Of a DNA stretch of 64,000 nucleotides, positions 49,131 through 57,906 are shown piece after piece (the first letter of the stretch is position 1; every line of letters begins with the position of its first letter). The DNA comes from JAPLUA01 sp964625855. GTDB taxonomy: Bacteria; Verrucomicrobiota; Verrucomicrobiia; Limisphaerales; UBA8199. Below the pieces are notes generated by a model. The model saw only the letters and a program-made list of their open reading frames with translations. It was not told where the DNA came from and ran no database searches. The DNA is taken from contig CAZVFC010000045.1 in the NCBI GenBank assembly GCA_964625855.1, forward strand, positions 1 through 64,000, read 5' to 3'. The translations under genes and the position numbers were made by a program.

Positions 49131-50612
49131 TCAATCCAGCGCGCGGATGGGAAATAGCGCAGACTTGACGTGCTGCTCTCGCATGATGGCGCCGAGTTGC
49201 TTCACCACTTCCGGGTGTTGCGGCGCCACGTTGTTGGTCTCACCGGGGTCCCGGGCCAGGTTGTAGAGTTCGAGCGCGGCGGGCTGCGCCTTGCGCGCCT
49301 TGGCCCCCGGGTTGAGTCCAACGCGGATCGCTTTCCAATCGCCGGCGCGCACGCATTGCTGGCCGCCATAACCGGGCGCTTCGCGGTACAGGAACGGCCG
49401 CGCTTGCTGCTTCTTGCCAAGCAAGGTCGGCGCAAAGCTGATCCCGTCAATACCCGCCGGCGTTTCGGCCTTCTCGCCGATCAGCTCGAGCAGCGTCGGC
49501 AGCCAATCCTCGAAGCCGGTCACGCGGTCGGTCACCCCGCCGGGCGCGATCTTTCCTTTCCAGCGCACCACGCACGGCACGCGGAATCCGCCCTCGTAGT
49601 AGGACCCCTTGCGTCCGCGCAGCCCCGCGTGGCTGTTGAAGAACTCGGCGTCCGTGCCGCCGAGCTGGTCGTAAAGCGGGCCGTTGTCGCTGGTGAACAC
49701 GAAGAGGGTGCTTTCGTCCAGGCCGAGTTCCTTGACCAGGTCAAGGATGCGGCCGATTTCCCGGTCCATGCGTGTGATCATGGCGGCGTAGGCGGCCCGC
49801 GGCGTGCGATGGGGCAAATAGCCGCGGCCGCCGGGATAAGGCGTCTCGGGGAACTGGCCCGCAAATTCCCGGAGTGAGTCTTCCGGCACCTGCAACGCCA
49901 GGTGCGGGACCGTGGTGGGGTAATAGAGGAAGAACGGCCGACCCTGGTTGTCGCGAACGAACTTGCGCGCCTGCGCGCTGATAAGGTCGGGCGCGTACTC
50001 GTTCCCGGAAAACTTCGCGTAGCTTTCGGGCGCGTTCGGATCGGCCCCGGCCGGCAGCTTCTGGCGCGGGCTGAAGGCCGGATTGCTCAAGGCGACCCGC
50101 GTGTCGTTCGACCACAAATGAGTCGGGTAGTAATTATGCGCCACGGCCTGGCAGTTGTAGCCGAAGAAGACGTCGAAGCCCTGGCGCGCCGGCTCGCCGC
50201 TCGTGCCGACGGCGCCCAGTCCCCACTTGCCGAAGCCGCCCAGCGCGTAGCCGAGCTTGTCGAGTGTGAGCGGCAGTTTGAGTTCGCCGGCCGGGACGGG
50301 CTCCTGGCCTTCGCCTTCCGGGCCCAGGCCGCCGCGGTTGTCGCGGATGTAGGCATGGCCCGGATGCTTGCCAGTCATGAGCACGCAGCGCGAGGGCGCG
50401 CACACGTTGTGCCCGGAGTAATGCGCGGTGAACCTCATGCCCTCGGCGGCGAGGCGGTCAATGTTGGGCGTCTTGAACTTCTGCTGGCCGTAACAGCTTA
50501 AGTCGCCGTAGCCCAGGTCATCGGCAATGAAGAACACGATGTTGGGTTTGCCCGCCGCCAGAGCGGAGCCACCCAGAAGCGTTGCGAGCAAGAGCGTGCG
50601 GAGCGGGTTCAT
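49131..50612 (-). CDS. Secreted arylsulfatase A-like sulfatase
   Basis: This frame encodes 493 residues from ATG 50612 (MNPLRTLLLATLLGGSALAA signal peptide); the longer open frame to 50792 is not needed. Features are IVFFIADDLGYGDLSCYGQQ, the formylglycine motif CAPSR (Cys71), GGFGKWGLGAVGTSGEPARQ and TSDNGPLYDQLGG. The C-terminal part has the usual ELYNLARDPGETNNVAPQHP. It belongs to the arylsulfatase A/N-acetylgalactosamine-sulfatase type by overall pattern. It begins 38 bp after the stop of the cupredoxin-like gene on the same strand, so the two probably share a transcript. No copy of the palindrome precedes it. Confidence 0.9.
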   Translation of the reverse strand: MNPLRTLLLATLLGGSALAAGKPNIVFFIADDLGYGDLSCYGQQKFKTPNIDRLAAEGMRFTAHYSGHNVCAPSRCVLMTGKHPGHAYIRDNRGGLGPEGEGQEPVPAGELKLPLTLDKLGYALGGFGKWGLGAVGTSGEPARQGFDVFFGYNCQAVAHNYYPTHLWSNDTRVALSNPAFSPRQKLPAGADPNAPESYAKFSGNEYAPDLISAQARKFVRDNQGRPFFLYYPTTVPHLALQVPEDSLREFAGQFPETPYPGGRGYLPHRTPRAAYAAMITRMDREIGRILDLVKELGLDESTLFVFTSDNGPLYDQLGGTDAEFFNSHAGLRGRKGSYYEGGFRVPCVVRWKGKIAPGGVTDRVTGFEDWLPTLLELIGEKAETPAGIDGISFAPTLLGKKQQARPFLYREAPGYGGQQCVRAGDWKAIRVGLNPGAKARKAQPAALELYNLARDPGETNNVAPQHPEVVKQLGAIMREQHVKSALFPIRALD

Positions 50613-50650
50613 TCGAGAATCTCTTTGAGGCCTTGCGCTGGGGCCGGGCA

Positions 50651-51238
50651 TCAGGGCAAGTGCCAGGCCCGATAGAACCTCTGCCCCGCCGCCGCGGCCC
50701 CCTCGTCCGTAAACAGCAAGCTGTCCGCGGAGACCAGGTTCGTCGAGATGCCGTCCCAGTCCACCAGGTTGGTTGAGGCCTGAATGATGCACGTTTGGCC
50801 GACCACAAGATTGGTGACCGTGAACTGGAAACTCCCGTTGGGAAGGCGCACCGGATCAAGCAGCAGCCCTGGAGTCGTTTGCGAGGTAGCCGGATTCACG
50901 ACGATCGTGCCCGTCATGCCGAACAACACGTAAACAGGGTCTTGGTAAGGGAAACTCCCGACGATTTGAAAGGTGAAGCCGGCTCTCTCGCCCGGATAGA
51001 TATCGCCCGTGTTCCAATAACCCTGGGTGCTGACACTCGAGTAGATCTCGTCGAAGTAGTCATCGTTCCTCCACCAAACGGTGTCGCCGACTTGAACTTC
51101 GAGATAACTGGGGCTGAACGCGTAAAGAGACATGGACACGTAGTGATCCGCTGCCCCAGCCGAGGGCGCGAGGTAAGCGGTCACCAGGACGAGCGAGGCA
51201 AGTAGGGTCGTCGGCTTGAGCTGCAAGGCTGACTTCAT
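50651..51238 (-). CDS. Secreted cupredoxin-like protein lacking copper ligands
   Basis: This frame encodes 195 residues. Signal peptide MKSALQLKPTTLLASLVLVT...SAGA. Residues 30-115 follow the plastocyanin/azurin-like pattern (YLEVQVGDTVWWRNDDYFDE ... GERAGFTFQIVGSFPYQDPV ... MTGTIVVNP). In copper-binding relatives the second loop reads FPYHCxxHxxM and the first His follows the ND pair; here these are replaced by FPYQDPVYVLFGM and DE, leaving at most the Met. So the fold is probably kept but copper binding lost. Residues 120-195 are a separate beta domain (VVGQTCIIQASTNLVDWDG) ending QRFYRAWHLP, similar to the C-terminus of several other secreted proteins here. Confidence 0.75.
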   Translation of the reverse strand: MKSALQLKPTTLLASLVLVTAYLAPSAGAADHYVSMSLYAFSPSYLEVQVGDTVWWRNDDYFDEIYSSVSTQGYWNTGDIYPGERAGFTFQIVGSFPYQDPVYVLFGMTGTIVVNPATSQTTPGLLLDPVRLPNGSFQFTVTNLVVGQTCIIQASTNLVDWDGISTNLVSADSLLFTDEGAAAAGQRFYRAWHLP

Positions 51239-51644
51239 CGCAGAGATTCTAGCAGGAAAGGCTCATCTGGGAAGATCGTTCTTCGCAGAACACGCTGCGT
51301 TGCGCACCCAGCCCCCGTCCCGCCGACACCCCGACTCCCGTATCGTCAAGCTGCATCGCTGCCTGGTTCCGGCTGGCGGAGGGGTTCGCCCGAGTCGGCA
51401 GGACCATCCGATCGGGAAAGGCACCAATTGACGCGGTAAACCGATTATATCATTGCGCCACAAAGGCTTATATTGTCATGAGCGACTGGGACCGGATAGG
51501 CATGGATTACACCAAGCTCATCGGGCTTTTCCCGCCCGTTTCCTGCGCGTTAGCCGTGGGTGGCCGACGGACCGGGCGGAACGGTGCGCCCAACGCACGG
51601 TCCGGGCACCTGGCGGGTTCTCAGCTTTGCCAGGGCCATCCCAA

Positions 51645-51844
51645 CGCCATGCACCAGCGATGCACCAGCGGTGCACACCGGATGCACTACCGGTTACCGC
51701 TGGTGCATCGCTGGTGCATCGCTGGTGCATCGCTGGTGCACGACCCGAAGCGCGGGAGAGCAGGCACACCCCGCCTGACTGGCCGTGCGGATTCTGAGGC
51801 GGCGGGGAAACCTCCTGATACCACCCCAGGGCATTGACCAATGG
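51645..51844. repeat. About 200-bp paired element with 11-bp iterons, copy 2
   Basis: Copies of ATGCACCAGCG on the left (51648-51670) face four inverted copies of GCTGGTGCATC on the right (51699-51741), followed by the same trailing segment as at 19135-19242 (ACCCGAAGCGCGGGAGAGCA...). The rest of the gap 51239-52054 shows no supported gene. A sequence related to the region just after copy 1 (CCGCCCGGTCCGTC) lies before copy 2 in inverted orientation (about 51520-51590). Confidence 0.75.
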
Positions 51845-52054
51845 AATGGGGTGTTTTCGGTGGCCGTGAAGGCTGGGGTGGCAGCGGGAACGGCTCACGT
51901 CAATTCCTCCAGGTCAGGAGGTATGGGCCTGCATTTTTCTGTATTTTATCGTTGACACTCTCGGAGATCTCTTCTATAAAGCCCGCAATATTGTTCGTGC
52001 CGCCTCCACCAGAGGCGTGAGCAGCAGATCGAAACTCGCAACTCTAAGTAAAAT

Positions 52055-53362
52055 ATGAAAACAAAGTTGACCGGACTCCTACTGGGTATCCTCGTTTTGT
52101 CATTCGCCCCAAGGGCAATGGCCGTCGCTTACGCCTCGGGTGTAAGCAAGGTCGGTGATGACGTGTCGTTTGTCTTGAACCAGAATGCGTATCTCGTGGA
52201 GGCCATCCTGGATGGCGGCGCCCAAACGCTGAGTCTGCCCACCACGGCTGGACAAATAAACTTCAACATGGCTGGCTACTCCACTTACCAGATTCACGTG
52301 ACCACTGCTGGGGCGCCGGGTTGGTACCAGTATATTGCGGACGGTACTGACAGGAACTTCTATACACCGATTGGAGTGTCCATTGACAAGAATCCATCGA
52401 GTGCGAACTTCGGCAAAGTGTTCGTGTCCAATGCCACGAGTGCAACGACTGGGGCCGGCCGCAATACCCCCGAAGGGATCTACGCGCTGCGGGCGGATGG
52501 TGTGGCGTCCGGTTTCGGAAATGGCGGCGTTACGTGGGGCAGCACGCTCGGCCCGGGCAAGAGCACCATCGGCCCGGATGGTCACCTTTACGTCGCCGAC
52601 CTTTCGCTGGATCTCTGTTTCGAGATGAGTGCCGATTTGCAGTCAGCGACGCAGTTGATTAACGCAGGCAACAAGACAGCGAACCAGTATGTAAATAGCA
52701 TCGTTGTGGAAGGAACACAGGCTGCCGGCAACCGGAAGATCTACCTAGTTAACGGCTATTACGCGAATGCTCGGACCGGCCTCATCAGCTATGACCTCGG
52801 GGGCAACGCCACGGCCACCGCGAACGATACCGGCACTCAGGTTATTGGCCAGAGCGCCTGGAGTACTTTCTATCCCTACGACGTGGCCCGCGACAGCAGT
52901 GGCAACTGGTACTTGAATACCTACCGCGCCACCGCAGGCCAGGCCCCGGTGATCGTCAAGTTCAATGGGGCGGGCATTTTGCCCCTGGATGACGACAAGA
53001 TATGGGAGGCGTCCAACCAATATACCTATCCGTACGGCATAGACATCAACGAGCAGGCCGGTTTGGTGGCATACGCGCATTACACCGACGGCAATGTTTA
53101 CTTCTTTGACATGGCGACCGGTGCCTTCGTGGAGAAATTCGACGCAGGCAGCCGCGGGCGTGAACTGGCCTTTGACGCCGCCGGCAACCTGGTCGTAGTG
53201 GACAGCACGGTCGAGTACGCCCGATACTGGTCCCCCGGCGGCTGGTGGGAAACCTACTATGGCTCGGACGGGACGTTCTCGGTCGTTCCGGAGCCGGGCA
53301 CGTTGAGCCTGCTGGCACTCGGCGGGCTGGCGTTCCTGTTGCGTCGGCGCAGCCAGAGTTAA
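52055..53362 (+). CDS. PEP-CTERM protein with beta-propeller-like repeats
   Basis: This frame encodes 435 residues. Signal peptide MKTKLTGLLLGILVLSFAPR...AMA. The body carries NHL/SMP-30-like blades: PIGVSIDKNPSSANFGKVFV, STIGPDGHLYVADLSLDLCF, YVNSIVVEGTQAAGNRKIYL, YPYDVARDSSGNWYLNTYRA and YPYGIDINEQAGLVAYAHYT. The C-terminus is VPEPGTLSLLALGGLAFLLR followed by RRSQS, a PEP-CTERM exosortase signal. It is presumably exported and processed at the envelope. It stands alone and ends with a strong terminator. Copy 2 of the iteron element lies about 210 bp upstream. Confidence 0.88.
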   Translation: MKTKLTGLLLGILVLSFAPRAMAVAYASGVSKVGDDVSFVLNQNAYLVEAILDGGAQTLSLPTTAGQINFNMAGYSTYQIHVTTAGAPGWYQYIADGTDRNFYTPIGVSIDKNPSSANFGKVFVSNATSATTGAGRNTPEGIYALRADGVASGFGNGGVTWGSTLGPGKSTIGPDGHLYVADLSLDLCFEMSADLQSATQLINAGNKTANQYVNSIVVEGTQAAGNRKIYLVNGYYANARTGLISYDLGGNATATANDTGTQVIGQSAWSTFYPYDVARDSSGNWYLNTYRATAGQAPVIVKFNGAGILPLDDDKIWEASNQYTYPYGIDINEQAGLVAYAHYTDGNVYFFDMATGAFVEKFDAGSRGRELAFDAAGNLVVVDSTVEYARYWSPGGWWETYYGSDGTFSVVPEPGTLSLLALGGLAFLLRRRSQS

Positions 53363-53391
53363 TCACCTCACTGCACAAGTCGCGGTTTTCA

Positions 53392-53421
53392 CGGGGCGCG
53401 CGCAAAGTGCGCCCTTTTTTA
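53392..53421 (+). terminator. Rho-independent terminator of the PEP-CTERM propeller gene
   Basis: GGGCGC and GCGCCC form the stem, followed by TTTTTTAT. It lies about 30 bp after the stop at 53362. Confidence 0.8.
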
Positions 53422-53760
53422 TTTGTTTCGGATGTTTCCCATGCCGGACGCCCGGTTTAGGACCCGGGCCACCGGTTTGGTGCTCGGCCAGGCCCTCGCG
53501 TGTCGTTCTGTTTGGCTGCTGCCCTCGCACACAACGTATCGTCGTACGACTCCCAACAGCATTTCCTGCTCGCCAGGACAGGCTGGACGGTCCATAAGCT
53601 TACCAATGATTGACGGCATTCCCGACTGCTTCATGATGCCCGTGAGGATTGCCACGTGGGGAGTAGGCGTGGCCTGCCTCGGTTGGCGGGTCTGCCGGAG
53701 TCTCGAGCCATCAGTCTTTGTTCGCGGCCCGCGCCGGACCTCGGTTGGATAATCCCGCAG
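53422..53760. other. Gap without a supported gene
   Basis: An open frame covers most of this stretch (53423-53752), but it has no recognisable domain, no signal peptide and no ribosome binding site, and it is composed like neighbouring non-coding DNA. I see no repeat or RNA here. Confidence 0.4.
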
Positions 53761-54885
53761 ATGCTCCATTTCTTGGCTCCGCTTCTTACTGAGTTCTGGG
53801 GTCCTTTTCGACTTCTGAGCTCACACTTGGTCTTGATCGGGATAGGAACCGTCCTGGCCGCGGGGCTGTCGTGGTTGGTCCTCTGGCGATGGCGCGGCGT
53901 CTTGCCGTTGGATCGCGGCCGCGCCTTCACGCCAGGCGCCGCCGCCGCCGCCGGCAAACCTACCGGCGCCGGCTTTCTCATGGTGCTCTCGCTCATCCCG
54001 GTGCTCTTCCTGGTGGTGCCGCTTTCGGGCAAGATGCTCCAGGTCAACGATTGCCTGGCGCTTGCGATGTTGATGGGCTTCCTCGATGACCGCAGCCCCC
54101 GGCCATGGGGCGAAGTCCGCAAAGGCCTGCTGGATTTGGTCGTCGCGGCCCTGACCTCTTTTGTCCTCTGCCAGGGACGTTCCATGGCGCTCTGGCTGCC
54201 GTTCGTCAAGACCAGCTACGTGGTGCCGCCCTTGGGCTTTGTGGTGCTCGCCACGGCGCTGCTCTGGATCACCATGAATGCCACCAACTGTTCCGATGGC
54301 GTGGATGGATTGGCCGGGTCCCTCACTTTGGTGTCGCTCTTTTCCCTGGGCGGCCTGTTATACGGTGTCATCGGGCATAAGCGAATATCCGCCTATCTGC
54401 TTGTGCCGCACAACCCCGAAGCCGCCGCCTGGGCGGTCCTGGTGTTCTCCGCCGCCGGTGCACTGGCGGGGTATCTCTGGCATAACGCTGAGCCAAGCCG
54501 GCTCCTCATGGGCGATGCGGGCTCGCGCTACCTGGGGCTGCTGTTGGGCATCGCGGTGCTGATGGCGGGCAATCCGTTCCTGGTCCTGGTCGTGGCGCCG
54601 GTCGTACTGCTCAACGGCGGGACGGGCCTGGCCAAGCTGGCCATGCTCCGCTGCTTCCGCCGCTTGGGGCTTGAAACCTCCCCGCCACCCAGGGACGGTG
54701 CCCGGACAGGGAACAGTGGTGGCGTGCCGTCGCTGGTCCAATTGCTCCACAAAGTCCGGTTCCCGCTACACGATCATTGCCGAAAGAACCTCGGCTGGTC
54801 CAACACCCAGGTGCTCATGCGCTTCCTCCTGTTGCAGGTGTTTCTGACCCCCCTGCTGCTCGTCGTCTTGCTGAAAGTCCGATAG
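53761..54885 (+). CDS. MraY-like phospho-N-acetylmuramoyl-pentapeptide transferase
   Basis: This frame encodes 374 residues from ATG 53761 (MLHFLAPLLTEFWG); the upstream open frame is not needed. About ten hydrophobic spans match MraY. Family motifs are present but altered: KPTGAGFLMVLSL (usual TPTMGGxxI), GFLDDRSPRPWGEVRKG (usual DDYxK), NATNCSDGVDGLAG (usual NxxNLTDGLDGLA), LMGDAGSRYLGLLLG (usual FMGDTGSLALG) and PLHDHCRKNLGWSNTQVLMR (usual PFHHHFEKKGWxETKVVxR). The catalytic Asp residues and the HxH-like loop are kept (PLHDH). It transfers phospho-MurNAc-pentapeptide to undecaprenyl phosphate. No other cell-wall gene is adjacent, so it may be a paralogue or a relocated mraY. Confidence 0.8.
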   Translation: MLHFLAPLLTEFWGPFRLLSSHLVLIGIGTVLAAGLSWLVLWRWRGVLPLDRGRAFTPGAAAAAGKPTGAGFLMVLSLIPVLFLVVPLSGKMLQVNDCLALAMLMGFLDDRSPRPWGEVRKGLLDLVVAALTSFVLCQGRSMALWLPFVKTSYVVPPLGFVVLATALLWITMNATNCSDGVDGLAGSLTLVSLFSLGGLLYGVIGHKRISAYLLVPHNPEAAAWAVLVFSAAGALAGYLWHNAEPSRLLMGDAGSRYLGLLLGIAVLMAGNPFLVLVVAPVVLLNGGTGLAKLAMLRCFRRLGLETSPPPRDGARTGNSGGVPSLVQLLHKVRFPLHDHCRKNLGWSNTQVLMRFLLLQVFLTPLLLVVLLKVR

Positions 54886-55039
54886 CAGATTTGGCGTCAA
54901 CGGGTGTTCTGAGCCGGCGCCGAAAGCTGCAGCCTTTCTCGCAGCTCGCGGTTGATTACCGGCATGGCCGTTCTCGTTGGATGCAGAACGGCCTGGCAGG
55001 GGCGTTTCGTTGAAACGTCCGTGTTTGGGCCGTTGGTTG

Positions 55040-57823
55040 TTACGGCATCAGCCGAATCCGGTAGAAGCGCGCCCCGCTGATCGGCGCCATGTCGGTGCAG
55101 CTCTGCAGGGAAGCTTCCCCGTAAGGAGCCGGATCCAATTCATCATGAAGGAAGCGGGCGATATCCAGGAAGGGGCCGGCAGGACCGCCGCCGGCATCAG
55201 CATCCGAGTATTGCACCCGGTATCGGGTGCCGCCGACCGAAGCCCACACCAGGTCTATATCTCCGGTGTAAACACTCTCCACCCCAAGAATGCGCAACGT
55301 CGAGGCGGCGTTGGTGGGGTTGGTGTTGGCCCGGTACTCGGCCAGGTTGTTTGAGCCGTCCCCATCATAGTCAGTGTTCGGGTCGGTGACGCCGTAGAGG
55401 GCTTCCCACGCGTCGGGAAGCCCGTTGCCGTTTGCGTCCGGGGGTGCGACGAGGATCAAATTCATCGAGGCGATCAGGCTGTTGGTGATGCCGTCGTTGG
55501 CCATGAAACTAACGCGGTCCGGCCCGCGATAACCCCGGGCCGGCAGGTAGGTTAGGGTTCCGGCGCCGGGATTGAAGTCAGTAATCGAGCCGCTCAGGGG
55601 CTCACTGGTGATCTGGAACGTCACCGGATCGCCGTCGGGGTCGGGGGCGCGCAGCGTCAATGGCACGGGGGCATCGCCGCTTACTGTTATCAATTGATTG
55701 CTCGCGATGGGCGCCGAGTTGGGGGCGAACTTGGCCAGGGTGGCAAACTGCCATTCGAAACTCGTGACGCTGTTGCCGTCCGGGTCCGCAACCTTCACGT
55801 ACCAGTCATAGGACTTCCTCGGCTGCAGGCCCGCCCACACCCAACTGGTTGTCGTGTTGGGAGCGACGCCGATGTTGGTTGCCAGGGCGACGTAAGGCGT
55901 TCCGGAAGAACCTGGGCCGGTGGGCAGGGGCATCGGGTAGGCAAAGGACATCTGGCTGTTGGCGTCGGTCCGGTATTCATTGACCCAGGGGGAATAGGTC
56001 TTGATGGTGACGGTGCTGTTGCTGGGCGAGAAATACATGAGCCGCATAAACCCGTTGCCGCCGTTCATCCAGCCCTGGAAGTCGGAGATGAACGTGCGAA
56101 TCGTCCTGCCCAGGTAGGTGTCCGAGCGCGAGCCTTCGCCCCCGTTCGAAGCGACGTGGCCGCCCAGCATCAGGAAGAGGTTAGTGTTGGCTTTAAGCCC
56201 GTTGTAGATAGCCGAGCCTTGTGTGCTGAAGCTGCTGGGAGTCCGGTCACTTCCCATGTGATGGGTCACGGCGATAGCGCGGTGGTTTGGGTGCGCTGCC
56301 AGGACGCCATTGGCCCAGTCCAGGATGCCGGAGCCGTAGCGGCCGTATTCGAAGTAAAGCACGATGAAATCCAGGCCGCTGGCGGTGAACACATCAAAAT
56401 GGCTGTCGTTGTTGTCGCCGTAACAGCCGCCGTAATAGCTCCGGCCGCTGAAGTGCGACACGCCAAAATACTGGTTGAAATGGGTTGTCGTGCCGTCTTC
56501 ATCGCCCATCGGTTCCTGATCGTGGTTGCCCGGCACAATTCCGTAGGGGATGCCATCCGGCAGGCCGGTTCGCGTCGGGTTTTCCAGGCGATACATGGCG
56601 TTGGTGGCGTTGCGCCACTCGGTCGTGTTGGGATTGCCGTCTTTCCGGTCTCCATTCTGGACGATGTCGCCCAGGTGCGCCACGTAAACGATGTTGTGTG
56701 CTACGCGGTTGGTGACCAGCCACTCGGTCTGCGCAATCCACATTTCCTTCACGGCATCGCCGTTGCCGGCCGCCTCGCGCGCGTAGTTTTGGGTGTCGGG
56801 CAACACGGCAACGCAGAAGTCCGGACCGGGATAGGGTTTGGGCGCTTCGCGTCCATAAAAGGTCACCGTCAGATCGCCTGGAATCGAATTGGACACGGCC
56901 GCCGTGAGTGTCACTGCCGCGCCTAGATCCGGCGTGTTATCCGGCGGCGAAACCAGCACGGCGGAAACAGCGACCTGACGGACGACTGAAAAGCTGTCGT
57001 AGAAGACGTTCCCTTCGTTGGGGGCCTGGTCCCAGACAAGAACCCGCCCTGGCCCGTCCAGCCGCCAGCCGTTGGGCAGCGCGCTGTCGGTCTGGGTGTC
57101 GTAAACCCACGTGCCGCCGTCATTCAGCGACACCTGGACGCGCGAGTGGTAATTCGTCCCGCTCTCCGCCCCCGCATCCGTCACCCGAATCAAGATGCTA
57201 TTCAACTGACCCGTGGTGTTATTAGCGGTCGTCGCCATCACCGCATTGATGTCGGCCACCCCCGCCGAATTGGCATCAATCCGCTTATAGATTGTGTAAA
57301 AACTGTCGGCGGGATTTGCGTGCACCACCTGCACTCCAAAATCCAGCGTGGTTACGTCGCCCTCCGCGGTCGTCAGGCCGAAGGACAACCGCTCCGTGCC
57401 CGTGGCGTCGTTCCGCATGGCAATCTTGATGTCATAGACCACAGGGTTGGTTGGTGTGGCACCGCCCGTCGCGAGGGCTGTCGCGAAGTCAAAAGGGCTC
57501 GTGCCGTCCGCCGACAGGGAGAATCGGCCAATGCCCGTGCCGGGCTCGACCCGCAAACGGTTGCTGCTGATGCCATACTTGTCGGCGGAGCGGCCCGAAT
57601 CAACGGTGTCAATGTACCGGAGATTGGCGGCCGCCGTGCCGGTCAACCGGGTCGTGGGCGGATTGATGCCGTAGTTGACGCCATTGCCCAGCGCCCAACC
57701 CGTGGTCGTGGTGGTAACGGTGTAGTTATCACTGATGATAGTAACGGCGCCGGAAGCGGATGTGAGGGCAAATGCAGCGAGCAGCGAGCTAGCCAAGAGG
57801 GCTGGCACGAAGCGGTTTCTCAT
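55040..57823 (-). CDS. Secreted metallophosphoesterase with the shared N-terminal domain
   Basis: This frame encodes 927 residues. Signal peptide MRNRFVPALLASSLLAAFAL...SASG. Residues about 27-290 are the shared domain (SDNYTVTTTTTGWALGNGVN ... RVTDAGAESGTNYHSRVQVS ... GNVFYDSFSVV). Residues about 330-620 are a calcineurin-like phosphoesterase: AVLPDTQNY, VAHLGDIVQNGD, GIVPGNHDQEP, AVTHHMGSD and LMLGGHVASNGG supply the metal-binding D-x, GD, GNHD, H and GH positions. Then come a fibronectin-like part, a cadherin-like domain (ITVSGDAPVPLTLRAPDPDG), a calcium-binding type 3 segment (DANGNGLPDAWE ... DYDGDGSNNLAEY) and a C-terminal domain ending ARFYRIRLMP. It probably hydrolyses phosphate esters outside the cell. 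The palindrome at 57884 is 60 bp upstream. Confidence 0.88.
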   Translation of the reverse strand: MRNRFVPALLASSLLAAFALTSASGAVTIISDNYTVTTTTTGWALGNGVNYGINPPTTRLTGTAAANLRYIDTVDSGRSADKYGISSNRLRVEPGTGIGRFSLSADGTSPFDFATALATGGATPTNPVVYDIKIAMRNDATGTERLSFGLTTAEGDVTTLDFGVQVVHANPADSFYTIYKRIDANSAGVADINAVMATTANNTTGQLNSILIRVTDAGAESGTNYHSRVQVSLNDGGTWVYDTQTDSALPNGWRLDGPGRVLVWDQAPNEGNVFYDSFSVVRQVAVSAVLVSPPDNTPDLGAAVTLTAAVSNSIPGDLTVTFYGREAPKPYPGPDFCVAVLPDTQNYAREAAGNGDAVKEMWIAQTEWLVTNRVAHNIVYVAHLGDIVQNGDRKDGNPNTTEWRNATNAMYRLENPTRTGLPDGIPYGIVPGNHDQEPMGDEDGTTTHFNQYFGVSHFSGRSYYGGCYGDNNDSHFDVFTASGLDFIVLYFEYGRYGSGILDWANGVLAAHPNHRAIAVTHHMGSDRTPSSFSTQGSAIYNGLKANTNLFLMLGGHVASNGGEGSRSDTYLGRTIRTFISDFQGWMNGGNGFMRLMYFSPSNSTVTIKTYSPWVNEYRTDANSQMSFAYPMPLPTGPGSSGTPYVALATNIGVAPNTTTSWVWAGLQPRKSYDWYVKVADPDGNSVTSFEWQFATLAKFAPNSAPIASNQLITVSGDAPVPLTLRAPDPDGDPVTFQITSEPLSGSITDFNPGAGTLTYLPARGYRGPDRVSFMANDGITNSLIASMNLILVAPPDANGNGLPDAWEALYGVTDPNTDYDGDGSNNLAEYRANTNPTNAASTLRILGVESVYTGDIDLVWASVGGTRYRVQYSDADAGGGPAGPFLDIARFLHDELDPAPYGEASLQSCTDMAPISGARFYRIRLMP

Positions 57824-57883
57824 GAAGACGATGCGTTGTTCTATTCAGCGTCGAGCCTACTTCCGATGGCCGCCGTCCTACAA

Positions 57884-57901
57884 TACCCTCAAATTAGGGC
57901 A
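57884..57901 (-). promoter_or_regulatory. TACCC(G/T)C-AAAT-TAGGGTA palindrome, site 4
   Basis: TACCCTCAAATTAGGGCA lies between the stop of the response regulator gene (57907) and ATG 57823 of the phosphoesterase gene, 60 bp upstream of that ATG. It separates the regulator from its probable target. Confidence 0.7.
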
Positions 57902-57906
57902 TGACC

